Positions 1 to 11,016 of a DNA stretch of 64,000 nt are shown piece by piece. A program made the position numbers and the translations under genes. The stretch's first letter is position 1; each line of letters opens with the position of its first letter. The notes under the pieces were generated by a model. The model saw only the letters and a list, made by a program, of their open reading frames with translations. It did no database searches and was not told the DNA's origin. The DNA is from Corynebacterium sp. HMSC04H06 (GTDB taxonomy: Bacteria > Actinomycetota > Actinomycetes > Mycobacteriales > Mycobacteriaceae), in the NCBI RefSeq assembly GCF_001815935.1, contig NZ_KV823440.1, positions 116,669 to 180,668 on the forward strand, written 5' to 3'.

Positions 1-62
1 TGGGTGAGGCCGCGGGACTTGCGGAGCGCGTGGATCCTTGCCCCCGCGTAGTGCTTGCTCAT
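1..62 (-). CDS. prpR: PrpR/RamB-type transcriptional regulator, N-terminal fragment
   Basis: Reading the minus strand from an ATG at 62 gives 20 open codons to the window edge, beginning MSKHYAGARIHALRKS. This resembles the start of the XRE-type helix-turn-helix domain of the corynebacterial RamB/PrpR family, whose members open with a short basic G-R-L-R-x-L-R-type stretch. The gene is divergent from prpDBC, the arrangement expected for PrpR, which in C. glutamicum activates the 2-methylcitrate genes with 2-methylcitrate as co-activator. Only about 4 percent of the expected protein is visible, so PrpR versus RamB rests mainly on position. Confidence 0.6.
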   Translation of the reverse strand, partial: MSKHYAGARIHALRKSRGLT

Positions 63-108
63 CGTATTCAATCTTCCTTTGGCGCTCGTGTGCTGCGGAT
101 TTTACAGA

Positions 109-150
109 TTTTGCGGGAATTGCAGTCATATTCCACTCTATTCCGCAAAC
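109..150. promoter_or_regulatory. candidate operator between prpR and prpD
   Basis: TTTGCGG at 110-116 and CCGCAAA at 143-149 form a perfect 7-bp inverted repeat with a 26-nt spacer, in the AT-richer part of the divergent intergenic region. RamB and PrpR of C. glutamicum recognise TTTGCAAA-like sequences, so these arms are plausible half-sites. The arms are seen directly; the assignment to a regulator is inference. Confidence 0.4.
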
Positions 151-254
151 TTTACTTGTGGTCTGGGACCGTGGCAACCGCCTAGTGTGATGTGAAACGC
201 AAACAAGTGTTACGGTCCTCACAATGGGGCTTAGAAAGGCAGGCACGGCAGACC

Positions 255-1766
255 ATGATCGAGCACCAAGTACGCACCCACAAGTCCGCGGAGGACTTCC
301 CGCTGGAGGAGCACCTGGCCTACAAGGTGGCGCAGGTCGCCGCGGACCCGGTGGCCGTTGACGACGAGGTCGCGGACATGATCATCAACCGCATCATCGA
401 TAACGCGGCCGTGGCGGTTGCCTCCGTCACCCGCCGCCCGGTCACCTCCGCGCGCACCATGGCCGAAGGCCACCCGGTCACCGAAGGCGGCGCCAGCGTC
501 TTCGGCATCGACGGCACCTACTCCGCCGAGTGGGCCGCCCTGGCCAACGGCACCGCCGTGCGCGAGCTGGACTTCCACGACACCTTCCTGGCCGCCGAAT
601 ACTCCCACCCCGGCGACAATATCCCGCCGCTGCTGGCCGTCGCCCAGCACAAGGGCCTGGGCGGCAAGGAGCTCATCCGCGCGGTGGCCACCGGCTACGA
701 GATCCAGGTCAACCTGGTCAAGGGCATCTGCCTCCACGAGCACAAGATCGACCACGTCGCCCACCTCGGCCCGTCCGTGGCCGCCGGGCTGGGCACCCTG
801 CTCGAGCTGGACACCGAGACCATCTACCAGGCCGTGGGCCAGGCGCTGCACACCACCACCGCCACCCGTCAGTCCCGCAAGGGCCTGATTTCCTCCTGGA
901 AGGCCTACGCCCCGGCCTTCGCCGGCAAGATGGCCATCGAGGCCGTCGACCGCACCATGCGCGGCGAGGGCGCGCCGGCCCCCATCTGGGAGGGCGAGGA
1001 CGGCTTCATCGCCTGGATGCTGCACTCCCCGGAGCGCACCTACACCGTGCCGCTGCCGGCCCCCGGCGAGGCCAAGCGAGCCATCCTGGACACCTACACC
1101 AAGGAGCACTCCGCGGAATACCAGTCCCAGGCGCCCATCGACCTGGCCATCCGCATGAAGCAGACCTTGGCGGACAAGGGCCTGGACACCGCGGACATCG
1201 AGTCCATCGTCCTGCACACCTCCCACCACACCCACTACGTCATCGGCACCGGCGCGAACGACCCGCAGAAGATGGACCCGCGGGCCTCCCGCGAGACCCT
1301 GGATCACTCCATCATGTACATCTTCGCCGTGGCCCTGCAGGACGGCGGCTGGCACCACGTGGACTCCTACCTCCCGGAGCGCGCCGGCCGCCCGGACACC
1401 GTGGAGCTGTGGCACAAGATCTCCACGGTGGAAGACCCCGAGTGGACCCGCCGCTACCACTCCCACGACCCGAATGAGAAGGCCTTCGGCGCCAAGGCGG
1501 TCATCACTTTTAACGACGGCACCGTGGTCGAGGACGAGATGGCCGTGGCCAATGCCCACCCGCTGGGCGCGCGCCCGTTCGAGCGCGACAACTACATTGC
1601 CAAGTTCCGCACCCTCGCCGAGGGCCAGGTCGACCCGGCCGAGCAGGACCGCTTCCTGGCCGCCGCCCAGAACCTGCGCGAACTCACCGATTTGAGCGAG
1701 CTCAACGTCCGGCTTAACGATGCCGCCCTCGCCCAAGCCCCCAACACCCCGGAAGGACTCTTCTAA
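255..1766 (+). CDS. prpD: 2-methylcitrate dehydratase PrpD
   Basis: PrpD dehydrates 2-methylcitrate to 2-methyl-cis-aconitate in the cytosolic 2-methylcitrate cycle that consumes propionyl-CoA. The protein (503 aa from this start) shows the MmgE/PrpD family pattern throughout, including the [20 protein letters not shown] segment and the conserved [15 protein letters not shown] stretch. I chose ATG 255 ([15 protein letters not shown]) because it matches known corynebacterial PrpD N-termini; a GTG at 192 would add 21 residues with no family similarity. The gene is first in prpDBC; its TAA overlaps the prpB ATG (TAATG). Confidence 0.93.
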   Translation: MIEHQVRTHKSAEDFPLEEHLAYKVAQVAADPVAVDDEVADMIINRIIDNAAVAVASVTRRPVTSARTMAEGHPVTEGGASVFGIDGTYSAEWAALANGTAVRELDFHDTFLAAEYSHPGDNIPPLLAVAQHKGLGGKELIRAVATGYEIQVNLVKGICLHEHKIDHVAHLGPSVAAGLGTLLELDTETIYQAVGQALHTTTATRQSRKGLISSWKAYAPAFAGKMAIEAVDRTMRGEGAPAPIWEGEDGFIAWMLHSPERTYTVPLPAPGEAKRAILDTYTKEHSAEYQSQAPIDLAIRMKQTLADKGLDTADIESIVLHTSHHTHYVIGTGANDPQKMDPRASRETLDHSIMYIFAVALQDGGWHHVDSYLPERAGRPDTVELWHKISTVEDPEWTRRYHSHDPNEKAFGAKAVITFNDGTVVEDEMAVANAHPLGARPFERDNYIAKFRTLAEGQVDPAEQDRFLAAAQNLRELTDLSELNVRLNDAALAQAPNTPEGLF

Positions 1767-2692
1767 TGGCTGGCCTGTTTGGTTCCACCGTTACTGACAC
1801 TGAGAAGCGCCAGGCGCTGCGCCAGGCCCTGGCGGACGAGAACATCACCAGGCTGCCCGGCGCGTTCAACCCGCTGACCGCGCGGCTCATCCAGGACATC
1901 GGCGGCTTTGGTGGCGTCTATATCTCCGGCGCCGTGCTGGCCAACGACTTAGGCCTGCCGGATATCGGCCTGACCACCCTGACCGAGGTGGCCCAGCGCG
2001 CCGGGCAGATAGCCCGCGTGACCGACCTGCCCGTGCTGGTCGATGCCGACACTGGCTTCGGCGAGCCTATGTCCGCCGCCCGCACCATCGCCGCGCTGGA
2101 GGACGCCGGCCTGGCCGGTTGCCACCTGGAGGACCAGGTCAACCCGAAGCGCTGCGGCCACCTGGACGGCAAGGAGGTCGTGGAAACCGACGTGATGGTG
2201 CGCCGTATTACCGCCGCCGTCAACGAACGCCGCGACGAGAATTTCGTCATCTGTGCGCGCACGGACGCCGCCGGCATCCACGGCATCGACGAGGCCATCG
2301 AGCGCGCCAAGGCCTACGCCGACGCCGGCGCCGACCTGATCTTCACCGAGGCCCTCTACAGCCCCGCCGACTTCGAGAAATTCCGCGCCGCGGTGGACAT
2401 CCCGCTGCTGGCCAACATGACGGAGTTCGGCAAGACCGAGCTGCTCAGCGCCCAGCAACTGCAAGATCTGGGCTACAACGCCGTCATCTGGCCGGTCTCC
2501 ACCTTCCGCGTCGCCATGGGTGCCACCGAGGATTTCCTCCGCGACATGGCGAATACCGGCCTGCAGGCCGAATGGCTCGAGCGCATGCAGCATCGCTCCC
2601 GCCTCTACGAGTTGGTCCGCTACGACGAGTACAACGCCTTCGACAACTCGGTGTTCACCTACTCCAAGGACTCCTACCGTCCCACCTTCTAG
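1766..2692 (+). CDS. prpB: 2-methylisocitrate lyase PrpB
   Basis: PrpB cleaves 2-methylisocitrate to pyruvate and succinate, closing the propionate route. It is 308 aa, normal for the isocitrate lyase/PEP mutase superfamily. The catalytic loop K-R-C-G-H is present with the active-site Cys near residue 130, and the metal-binding DADTGFG segment lies near residue 93. The start codon overlaps the prpD stop, so translation is probably coupled. Confidence 0.95.
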   Translation: MAGLFGSTVTDTEKRQALRQALADENITRLPGAFNPLTARLIQDIGGFGGVYISGAVLANDLGLPDIGLTTLTEVAQRAGQIARVTDLPVLVDADTGFGEPMSAARTIAALEDAGLAGCHLEDQVNPKRCGHLDGKEVVETDVMVRRITAAVNERRDENFVICARTDAAGIHGIDEAIERAKAYADAGADLIFTEALYSPADFEKFRAAVDIPLLANMTEFGKTELLSAQQLQDLGYNAVIWPVSTFRVAMGATEDFLRDMANTGLQAEWLERMQHRSRLYELVRYDEYNAFDNSVFTYSKDSYRPTF

Positions 2693-2741
2693 ACCCCACC
2701 ACCCACCTTCCCACCTTCGTTGAAAGAAAGAAGCATTCATC

Positions 2742-3914
2742 ATGTCTGATACCGCAGCTGATACCAAGAACCAGGAACCGGAGATCCGCAAGGGCCTCTA
2801 CGGCGTCGTCGTCGACGAGACCGCCATCTCCAAGGTCGTCCCGGAGACCAACTCCCTGACCTACCGCGGCTACCCGGTCCAGGAACTGGCCCGCTACTGC
2901 TGCTTCGAGGAGGTCGCCTACCTGCTGTGGAACGGCAAGCTGCCCAGCCAGGAATCCCTCATCCGCTTCTCCGCCCGCGAAAAGGCCCTGCGCCACCTGG
3001 ACCGCCACCTCATCGACCTCATCAAGTCGATGCCGCTGTCCTGCCACCCGATGGACGTGTTGCGCACCGCCATCTCTTATATCGGCGCCCAGGACCCGGA
3101 GGCCTACACCCGCGACTCCGAGCACATCCGCCGCACCGCCTTAGAGCTGATGGCCAAGATCCCGACGATCATCGCCCTGGACATCCGCCGCCGCCGCGGC
3201 GAGGACTACATCCAGCCGTCCCGCAAGAAGGGCTTCGCCGAGAACTTCCTGTGGATGGTCTTCGGTGAGGAGGAAGGATCCCCGGCCAACAACCGCGCTG
3301 ATATCGAGGCCTTCGACAAGTCGCTCATCCTCTACGCGGAGCACTCCTTCAACCCCTCCACCTTTTCCGCCCGCGTGGTCACCTCCACCATGTCGGACAC
3401 CTACTCCGCCATCGTGGCCGCCATCGGCGCGCTCAAGGGCCCGCTGCACGGCGGCGCCAACGAGGCCGTGATGAAGAACTTCCTGGAGGTTGCAGATCCG
3501 GCCAAGGCGGAGGAGTGGACCAAGAACAAGCTGGCCAACAAGGAGCTGGTCATGGGCTTTGGCCACCGCGTCTACAAGAACGGCGACTCCCGCGTTCCCA
3601 CCATGGAGGCCGCCTTCAAGGAGCTGGCCAAGGAGCACGGCCAGGAGCAGTGGGTCGAGATGTACGACATCATGGCGAAGACCATGTACGAAAACACCTC
3701 CATCAAGATCCGCCCGAACCTGGACTTCCCGGCCGGCCCGGCCTACCACATCCTGGGCTTCGACATTGAGTTCTTCACGCCCATCTTCGTGATGTCCCGC
3801 ATCACCGGCTGGACCGCCCACATCGTGGAGCAAAACGAGAACAACTCGCTCATCCGTCCGCTGTCTGCCTACGTCGGTGAGGAGCAGCGCTCGGTCCCGC
3901 CGAAGTCTTACTAA
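2742..3914 (+). CDS. prpC: 2-methylcitrate synthase PrpC
   Basis: PrpC condenses propionyl-CoA with oxaloacetate to 2-methylcitrate. The 390-aa protein is a type I citrate synthase-fold enzyme with both catalytic histidine regions (GPLHGGANE and MGFGHRVYK) and the DFPAGPAYH segment carrying the catalytic Asp. Length and operon position next to prpD and prpB favour methylcitrate synthase over the larger hexameric citrate synthase GltA. An AAAGAAAG-type ribosome site lies upstream in the 49-nt gap after prpB. Confidence 0.94.
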   Translation: MSDTAADTKNQEPEIRKGLYGVVVDETAISKVVPETNSLTYRGYPVQELARYCCFEEVAYLLWNGKLPSQESLIRFSAREKALRHLDRHLIDLIKSMPLSCHPMDVLRTAISYIGAQDPEAYTRDSEHIRRTALELMAKIPTIIALDIRRRRGEDYIQPSRKKGFAENFLWMVFGEEEGSPANNRADIEAFDKSLILYAEHSFNPSTFSARVVTSTMSDTYSAIVAAIGALKGPLHGGANEAVMKNFLEVADPAKAEEWTKNKLANKELVMGFGHRVYKNGDSRVPTMEAAFKELAKEHGQEQWVEMYDIMAKTMYENTSIKIRPNLDFPAGPAYHILGFDIEFFTPIFVMSRITGWTAHIVEQNENNSLIRPLSAYVGEEQRSVPPKSY

Positions 3915-3951
3915 GACCCTCCCCCGGCCGGGGTCTGGTCGCCGAGATTCT

Positions 3952-4005
3952 CCCAGCACACTCATCCGTTCCTGCTCCTGCTTAAGGGTGCGTGTGCTGG
4001 GTTTT
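3952..4005 (+). terminator. terminator after prpDBC
   Basis: CCCAGCACAC (3952-3961) pairs with GTGTGCTGGG (3992-4001), a perfect 10-bp stem with a 30-nt loop, followed by TTTT. A smaller GACCC/GGGTC hairpin (3915-3935) directly follows the prpC stop. Together they probably separate prpDBC from pyc. Confidence 0.65.
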
Positions 4006-4042
4006 CCACTTTACAGCCTTAACAAAGAGACCATTGCAACTG

Positions 4043-4096
4043 TGTGAATCTTTGCACTGGAAATCGTCCCTAAAACGGTTGGGGACGAACTAAGAT
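4043..4096 (+). promoter_or_regulatory. pyc upstream region: CRP/GlxR-like half-matched site and inverted repeat
   Basis: TGTG-N8-CACT at 4043-4058 is one base from the GlxR/CRP consensus TGTG-N8-CACA. It is followed by a 10-bp inverted repeat with one mismatch, TCGTCCCTAA (4064-4073) and TTGGGGACGA (4079-4088), with a 5-nt spacer. A possible -10, TAAGAT, lies at 4091-4096, 38 nt before the GTG start. The sequences are seen directly; the factors that bind are inference. Confidence 0.4.
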
Positions 4097-4133
4097 GTAA
4101 GGTGCATCACTCGCTGAACTGAAAGGAAAACTC

Positions 4134-7100
4134 GTGGTTCAGACTGCTCCCGCCTCGTTCTCGAAGGTGCTTGTCGCTAACCGCGGCGAGATTGCCGTGC
4201 GTGCCTTCCGTGCGGCCTTTGAGACCGGGGCCACCACCGTTGCTGTTTATCCCCGGGAGGACCGAAACTCTTTCCACCGGGCTTTCGCGGACGAGGCCGT
4301 GCGAATCGGCACCGAAGGCCAGCCGGTGAAGGCCTACCTGGATATCGAGGAAATCATCCGGGCGGCGAAGAAGTCCGGCGCGGACGCCGTCTACCCGGGC
4401 TACGGCTTCCTGTCCGAGCGCGCGGATCTCGCGCGGGCGTGCCAGGACGCCGGCATCAAATTCATCGGCCCGACCCCGGAGACCCTGGATCTGACCGGCG
4501 ACAAGGCGGCCGCCGTGCACGCGGCCGAGGAGGCCGGGCTGCCTACCCTGAAGGACTCCGCGCCGTCCACCGACGTGGACCAGCTGGTTTCTTACGCCGA
4601 GGACTTCCAGTTCCCGGTCTTCGTCAAGGCCGTGGCCGGCGGTGGCGGGCGCGGCATGCGCTTCGTCGAGACGCCGGGGGAGCTTAAGGAAAAGGCGGCG
4701 GAGGCCTCCCGCGAGGCGGAGGCGGCCTTCGGCGACGGCAGCGTCTACCTGGAAACCGCCGTGATTAACCCGCAGCACATCGAGGTCCAAATCCTGGCGG
4801 ATTCCCAGGGCGACGTCATCCACCTCTTCGAGCGCGACTGCTCCGTGCAGCGCCGCCACCAGAAGGTCGTGGAGATCGCGCCGGCGCCGTTCCTGGACGC
4901 CGAGCTGCGCGACCGCATCTGCCAGGACGCGGTGAAATTCTGCCGCCACATCAACTACGAGGGCGCCGGCACAGTCGAGTTCTTGGTCGACGAGCGCGGC
5001 AACCACGTATTCATCGAGATGAACCCGCGCGTGCAGGTCGAGCACACCGTGACCGAGGAGGTCACCGGCGTGGACATCGTGAAGTCCCAGATGCAGATCG
5101 CCGCCGGCGCCAGCCTGGAGGACCTGGGCCTTAACCAGGAGGCCATCCACCTGACCGGCTCGGCGCTGCAGTGCCGTATCACCACCGAGGACCCGAACAA
5201 CGGCTTCCGCCCGGACACGGGCACGCTGACGGCGTACCGCTCGCCGGGCGGCGCCGGCGTGCGCCTGGACGGCGCGACCGCGGTCGGCGCGGAGATCTCC
5301 CCGAACTTCGACTCCCTGCTGGTGAAGATGACCTGCCGTGGCAAGGACTTCCAGCAGGCGGTGGCCCGCGCCATCCGCGCTCTCAACGAGTTCACGGTCT
5401 CCGGCGTTTCCACCAACATCGGCTTCCTGCGCGCCCTGCTGCGGGAGCCGGACTTCACCGCGCACCGTATTGACACCGGCTTCATTGCCAACCACCCGGA
5501 CCTGCTCAAGGCCCCGCCGGCCAGCGACGAGCCGGGCCGCATCCTGGACTACCTGGCCGAGACCACCGTCAACCGCCCTAACGGCGAGCGTCCGACGCCG
5601 CTGCGCCCGTTCGACAAGCTGCCGGAGCGCTCCCACCGCGACTCCGATCTGCCGCGCGGTTCCCGCGATGAGCTGCGCGAGCTGGGCCCAAAGGGCTTCG
5701 CCGAGAAGCTGCGCGCCCAGGAGGCCCTGGCCGTTACGGACACCACCTTCCGCGATGCGCACCAGTCGCTGCTGGCCACTCGCGTGCGTGGCACCACGCT
5801 GGTGTCTGCCGCCGAGCACGTCGCGCGCCTGACCCCGAACCTGTACTCCGTGGAGGCCTGGGGCGGGGCCACCTTCGACGTGGCCATGCGCTTCCTCCAC
5901 GAGGACCCCTGGGTCCGCCTGGACATGCTGCGCGAGGCCATGCCGAACGTCAACATTCAGATGCTGCTGCGCGGCCGCAACACCGTTGGCTACACCCCGT
6001 ACCCGGACAAGGTCTGCCACGCCTTCGTGGAGGAAGCCGCCCGCTCTGGCGTGGACGTCTTCCGCATCTTCGACGCCCTGAACGACGTCAGCCAGATGCG
6101 CCCGGCTATCGAAGCCGTCCTCGAGACCGGCACCACCGTCGCCGAGGTCGCCATGGCCTACTCCGGGGACATGACCTCGCCGAAGGAAGACATCTACACG
6201 CTGGACTACTACCTGCGCCTGGCCGAGCAGATTGTCGAAGCCGGCGCCCACGTGCTGGCCATCAAGGACATGGCCGGCCTGCTGCGCCCGGACGCGGCCA
6301 GCAAGCTGGTTATGGCCCTGCGCAAGAACTTCGACCTGCCGGTGCACGTGCACACCCACGACACCGCGGGCGGCCAGCTGGCCACCTACTACGCGGCGGC
6401 CCTGTCCGGCGCCGACGCCGTCGATGGCGCTTCGGCCCCGTTGGCGGGCACCACCTCGCAGCCGTCCCTGTCGGCCATCGTCGCGGCCCTGGCGAACACC
6501 AGCCGGGACACGGGCATCGACCTGCAGGCCGTCTCCGACCTGGAGCCCTACTGGGAGGCCGTGCGCCAAGTCTACGCCCCGTTCGAGAACGGCATCCCGG
6601 GCCCGACGGGCCGGGTCTACAAGCACGAGATCCCGGGCGGCCAGCTGTCCAACCTGCGCGCCCAGGCCTCCGCGCTGGGCCTGGCCGACCGCTTCGAGGT
6701 CATCGAGGACACCTACGCCGCCGTCAATGAGATGCTGGGCCGGCCGACCAAGGTCACCCCGTCCTCGAAGGTCGTCGGCGACCTGGCGCTGCACCTGGTG
6801 GGCGCCGGCGTCGACCCGGCGGACTTTGCCAAGGAGCCGACCAAGTACGACATCCCGGACTCCGTTATCGCCTTCCTGCGCGGTGAGCTGGGCACCCCGT
6901 CCAGCGGCTGGCCGCCGCTGCGCGACAAGATTCTGTCCGGCCGCGCGGGCGAGAAGGAGGGGCTGCAGATTTCTGAGATCCCGGCCGACCAGGCTCGCCA
7001 CCTGGACTCGGAGGATTCCACCGAGCGCCGCGAGGCGCTCAACCACCTGCTCTTCCCGAAGCAGTTCGAGGAGTTCAAGGAGTTCCGCCGCCAGTACGGC

Positions 7101-7574
7101 AACACCGAGGCGCTCAACGATGCTGAGTTCTTCTACGGCCTTTCCGAGGGCGAGGAGAAGATCGTCCACTTCTTCCCGGAAAACAGCACGGAGCGCGAGT
7201 CGCTCAACGCCATGGTCGTGCGGCTGGACGCGGTCGGCGAGCCGGATGAGAAGGGCATGCGCTCGGTCATCCTCAACGTCAACGGCCAGATCCGACCGAT
7301 GAAGGTGCGCGACCACTCCGCCGAGTCCACCGTCGCGACGGTGGAGAAGGCCGACCCGGCCAACACGGGCCACGTGGCCGCCCCGTTCGCGGGCGTGGTC
7401 AACCCGACCGTCAAGGTCGGCGACGAGGTCGAAGAGGGCGATCAGGTCGCCGTCATCGAGGCCATGAAGATGGAGGCGTCCATCTCCGCCACTCAGTCCG
7501 GCACGGTGGAGCGCCTGGCCATCGGTCAGGCCACCAAGGTCGAGGGCGGCGACCTCATCGTGGTGGTCAGCTAG
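4134..7574 (+). CDS. pyc: pyruvate carboxylase
   Basis: Pyc carboxylates pyruvate to oxaloacetate using ATP and biotin, the main anaplerotic reaction in corynebacteria. The 1146-aa chain has the usual single-polypeptide order: biotin carboxylase (about residues 12-460, with GGGGRGM ATP loop and EMNPRVQVEHTVTEE), carboxyltransferase (about 535-820, starting VTDTTFRDAHQS, with the VHVHTHDTAGG metal site), then the PC tetramerisation region and a C-terminal biotinyl domain with AMKM. The start is GTG at 4134, preceded by GAAAGGAAA; the family-typical [16 protein letters not shown] follows closely. It is convergent with the GNAT gene, 10 nt between stops. Confidence 0.97.
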   Translation: MVQTAPASFSKVLVANRGEIAVRAFRAAFETGATTVAVYPREDRNSFHRAFADEAVRIGTEGQPVKAYLDIEEIIRAAKKSGADAVYPGYGFLSERADLARACQDAGIKFIGPTPETLDLTGDKAAAVHAAEEAGLPTLKDSAPSTDVDQLVSYAEDFQFPVFVKAVAGGGGRGMRFVETPGELKEKAAEASREAEAAFGDGSVYLETAVINPQHIEVQILADSQGDVIHLFERDCSVQRRHQKVVEIAPAPFLDAELRDRICQDAVKFCRHINYEGAGTVEFLVDERGNHVFIEMNPRVQVEHTVTEEVTGVDIVKSQMQIAAGASLEDLGLNQEAIHLTGSALQCRITTEDPNNGFRPDTGTLTAYRSPGGAGVRLDGATAVGAEISPNFDSLLVKMTCRGKDFQQAVARAIRALNEFTVSGVSTNIGFLRALLREPDFTAHRIDTGFIANHPDLLKAPPASDEPGRILDYLAETTVNRPNGERPTPLRPFDKLPERSHRDSDLPRGSRDELRELGPKGFAEKLRAQEALAVTDTTFRDAHQSLLATRVRGTTLVSAAEHVARLTPNLYSVEAWGGATFDVAMRFLHEDPWVRLDMLREAMPNVNIQMLLRGRNTVGYTPYPDKVCHAFVEEAARSGVDVFRIFDALNDVSQMRPAIEAVLETGTTVAEVAMAYSGDMTSPKEDIYTLDYYLRLAEQIVEAGAHVLAIKDMAGLLRPDAASKLVMALRKNFDLPVHVHTHDTAGGQLATYYAAALSGADAVDGASAPLAGTTSQPSLSAIVAALANTSRDTGIDLQAVSDLEPYWEAVRQVYAPFENGIPGPTGRVYKHEIPGGQLSNLRAQASALGLADRFEVIEDTYAAVNEMLGRPTKVTPSSKVVGDLALHLVGAGVDPADFAKEPTKYDIPDSVIAFLRGELGTPSSGWPPLRDKILSGRAGEKEGLQISEIPADQARHLDSEDSTERREALNHLLFPKQFEEFKEFRRQYGNTEALNDAEFFYGLSEGEEKIVHFFPENSTERESLNAMVVRLDAVGEPDEKGMRSVILNVNGQIRPMKVRDHSAESTVATVEKADPANTGHVAAPFAGVVNPTVKVGDEVEEGDQVAVIEAMKMEASISATQSGTVERLAIGQATKVEGGDLIVVVS

Positions 7575-7584
7575 CTTACAAAGG

Positions 7585-8187
7585 CTAGAAGTAGTAAATC
7601 ATGGTCCCCGGTTCGCCGCCGGGGACCTCCAGCGGGGTGAAACCGGCGGCATCGTAGAGCCGGCGGGCCCGCTCGTTGCGGGGATCGACCCACAGGGAGA
7701 CCGCCGGTGCGGTCTGCTCTCGGGCGAGATCGCAGACGTTGCGCAGCAGGCGCTTACCCAGGCCTAGGCCGGCGTAGCGCCGCTCGACGGCGATGCACAG
7801 CTCGGGGATGTCTTCCGGGTCGAATTCCGTGGCCCACTGGCTGTCATCGTGCGGATCGGCGTCCGAGCGGCCGGTGTAGGCCACGCCCTTGTGCTCGCCG
7901 GTGAAATAGCGCAGCCAGGCCCCGCCGGCTGGGACCTCGTACTCGGAGATGGCGATGACCCCGCCGTCCACGCGCGGCGACCATTCGCCCACGTAAGCGC
8001 CGATGTCGCGCAGGTGCTCCTCGCCCAGCGCGGCCGTCTCATCGCCTAGGACGTCGGTCAGGTAGAACAGGCGCGAAAGGTAGGTGCGGTCATCATCCTG
8101 AGCCAGCCGCAGCCTGATCCCCGTGTCATTAACGTCGGGGTGCAAGGGGGTGCGGCGCTCAGCGGGGGAGTGGGCATTATCAGTCAT
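7585..8187 (-). CDS. GNAT-family N-acetyltransferase
   Basis: This 200-aa protein has the acetyl-CoA-binding motif A typical of the GNAT fold (ERRYAGLGLGKRLL, about residues 139-152) and the C-terminal motif B segment (RNERARRLYDAAGF). The substrate cannot be read from sequence. I start it at ATG 8187 (MTDNAHSPAE); the reading frame is open further upstream, but only as a shadow of accBC. It begins 14 nt after the accBC stop on the same strand, so it is probably co-transcribed with accBC. Confidence 0.85.
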   Translation of the reverse strand: MTDNAHSPAERRTPLHPDVNDTGIRLRLAQDDDRTYLSRLFYLTDVLGDETAALGEEHLRDIGAYVGEWSPRVDGGVIAISEYEVPAGGAWLRYFTGEHKGVAYTGRSDADPHDDSQWATEFDPEDIPELCIAVERRYAGLGLGKRLLRNVCDLAREQTAPAVSLWVDPRNERARRLYDAAGFTPLEVPGGEPGTMIYYF

Positions 8188-8201
8188 GCCCACCAGCCTA
8201 G

Positions 8202-9983
<1,782 letters not shown>

Positions 9984-10073
9984 AGCAGGAATCCTCCTGA
10001 AAAACTAGTATTGGATCGCTTACTATTCTTGCACATCAAAACATGAGAAAACCGTCAGGTTCTAAAAATTATG

Positions 10074-10107
10074 CAAAAAATAATCCCGTACCAGGTTAGA
10101 TACGGGA
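10074..10107 (-). terminator. rho-independent terminator after thtR
   Basis: On the minus strand TCCCGTA pairs with TACGGGA (10101-10107 and 10084-10090) around a 10-nt loop and is followed by TTATTTTTTG. It lies 46 nt after the thtR stop and separates thtR from accBC, which therefore needs its own promoter in 9990-10070. Confidence 0.8.
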
Positions 10108-10152
10108 ATTTCTCCGGCGTGTTACACCCAGCTCGGCTTAGACACTAGGATT

Positions 10153-11016
10153 CTAGCGCTCGATGGGCATTCGAACCATATTGCCCCACTCGGCCCAGGA
10201 GCCGTCGTAGGTGCGGACGTTCTCGACTCCCAGCAGGAATTTGAGGACGAACCAAGTGTGCGCGGCCTGCGCGCCGACGTGCGAATAGAGGATGGTGGGA
10301 TCCCCGGCGTTCAGGTTGCCGTAGTTGACCCGCAGCTCCTCCAGGGAGCGGAAGGTGCCGTTCGGGTACATCGCGCGGTCCCACTCCAGGTTGGTCGCGC
10401 CCGGGATGTGGCCGTGGCGGATGGTGGTGCCGTAGGCGGAGTTGCCCTGCGGGGAGGCGCTGGTCGGCTGGCCGGCGAATTCCTCGGGGCTGCGGGTGTC
10501 CACGATGACGGCGTCCGTGGTGCGCAGCTCGTCGACGAAGACGCGGTGCGGGGCGTCGTCGCGCTCGACGGCCGGGTAATCGGAGGCCGGAAATTCCGGC
10601 ACGGCGAAGGAGGTGTCGCGCTCCTCGGCCATCCAGGCGTCGCGCCCGCCGTCGAGCAGCCGCGTGTCCGGGTGCCCGTAGAGCTCGAAGACCCACAGGG
10701 CGTAGGCGGCCCACCAGTTGGACTTGTCGCCGTAGAAGACTACGGTGTCCTCGCGGTTAATGCCCTTGTCCTGCATGAGCTGCTGGAAGGCCGCGCCGTC
10801 GATGATGTCGCGGGTGGTCGGATCCAGCAGTTCCTTCGGGAAGTTGATGCGGCTGGCGGTGGGGATGTGCCCGATGTCGTAGAGCAGGGAGTCCTCGTCG
10901 ACCTCGATGACTCGTAGATCTTTCACTCCGAGCCGTGCGGACAGCCACGGCGCGGAGACCAAGCGGCCGGGCTGGGCGAAGTCCTGGAAGGGCGGGTGCG
11001 GGTCGAATTCGGTCAT
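10153..11016 (-). CDS. thtR: rhodanese-family sulfurtransferase, catalytic Cys replaced by Ser
   Basis: This 287-aa protein has two tandem rhodanese domains, as in thiosulfate/3-mercaptopyruvate sulfurtransferases, with family landmarks DIGHIPTA, FYGDKSNWWAAYALWVF, LLDGGRDAW and YDGSWAEWGN. In active members the second domain carries a Cys in a C-x-x-G-x-R loop. Here the loop reads LYSHVGAQAAHTWF, so Ser (about 245) replaces Cys and the usual Arg residues of the loop are also lost. The codon is TCG, read directly. The position next to accBC matches C. glutamicum thtR. It is either catalytically dead, uses other chemistry, or has a structural role. Start ATG 11016 follows GAAAGG. Confidence 0.85.
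   Translation of the reverse strand: MTEFDPHPPFQDFAQPGRLVSAPWLSARLGVKDLRVIEVDEDSLLYDIGHIPTASRINFPKELLDPTTRDIIDGAAFQQLMQDKGINREDTVVFYGDKSNWWAAYALWVFELYGHPDTRLLDGGRDAWMAEERDTSFAVPEFPASDYPAVERDDAPHRVFVDELRTTDAVIVDTRSPEEFAGQPTSASPQGNSAYGTTIRHGHIPGATNLEWDRAMYPNGTFRSLEELRVNYGNLNAGDPTILYSHVGAQAAHTWFVLKFLLGVENVRTYDGSWAEWGNMVRMPIER

Noticed and set aside
231..1736. Long minus-strand open frame of about 500 codons opposite prpD
   Set aside because: It mirrors prpD codon bias in GC-rich DNA, encodes a G/V/R/H/D-rich sequence with no domain, and lacks a ribosome site.
4107..7373. Minus-strand open frame of over 1000 codons opposite pyc
   Set aside because: Same third-position GC shadow effect; pyc on the other strand is unambiguous, and the shadow protein is low-complexity without motifs.
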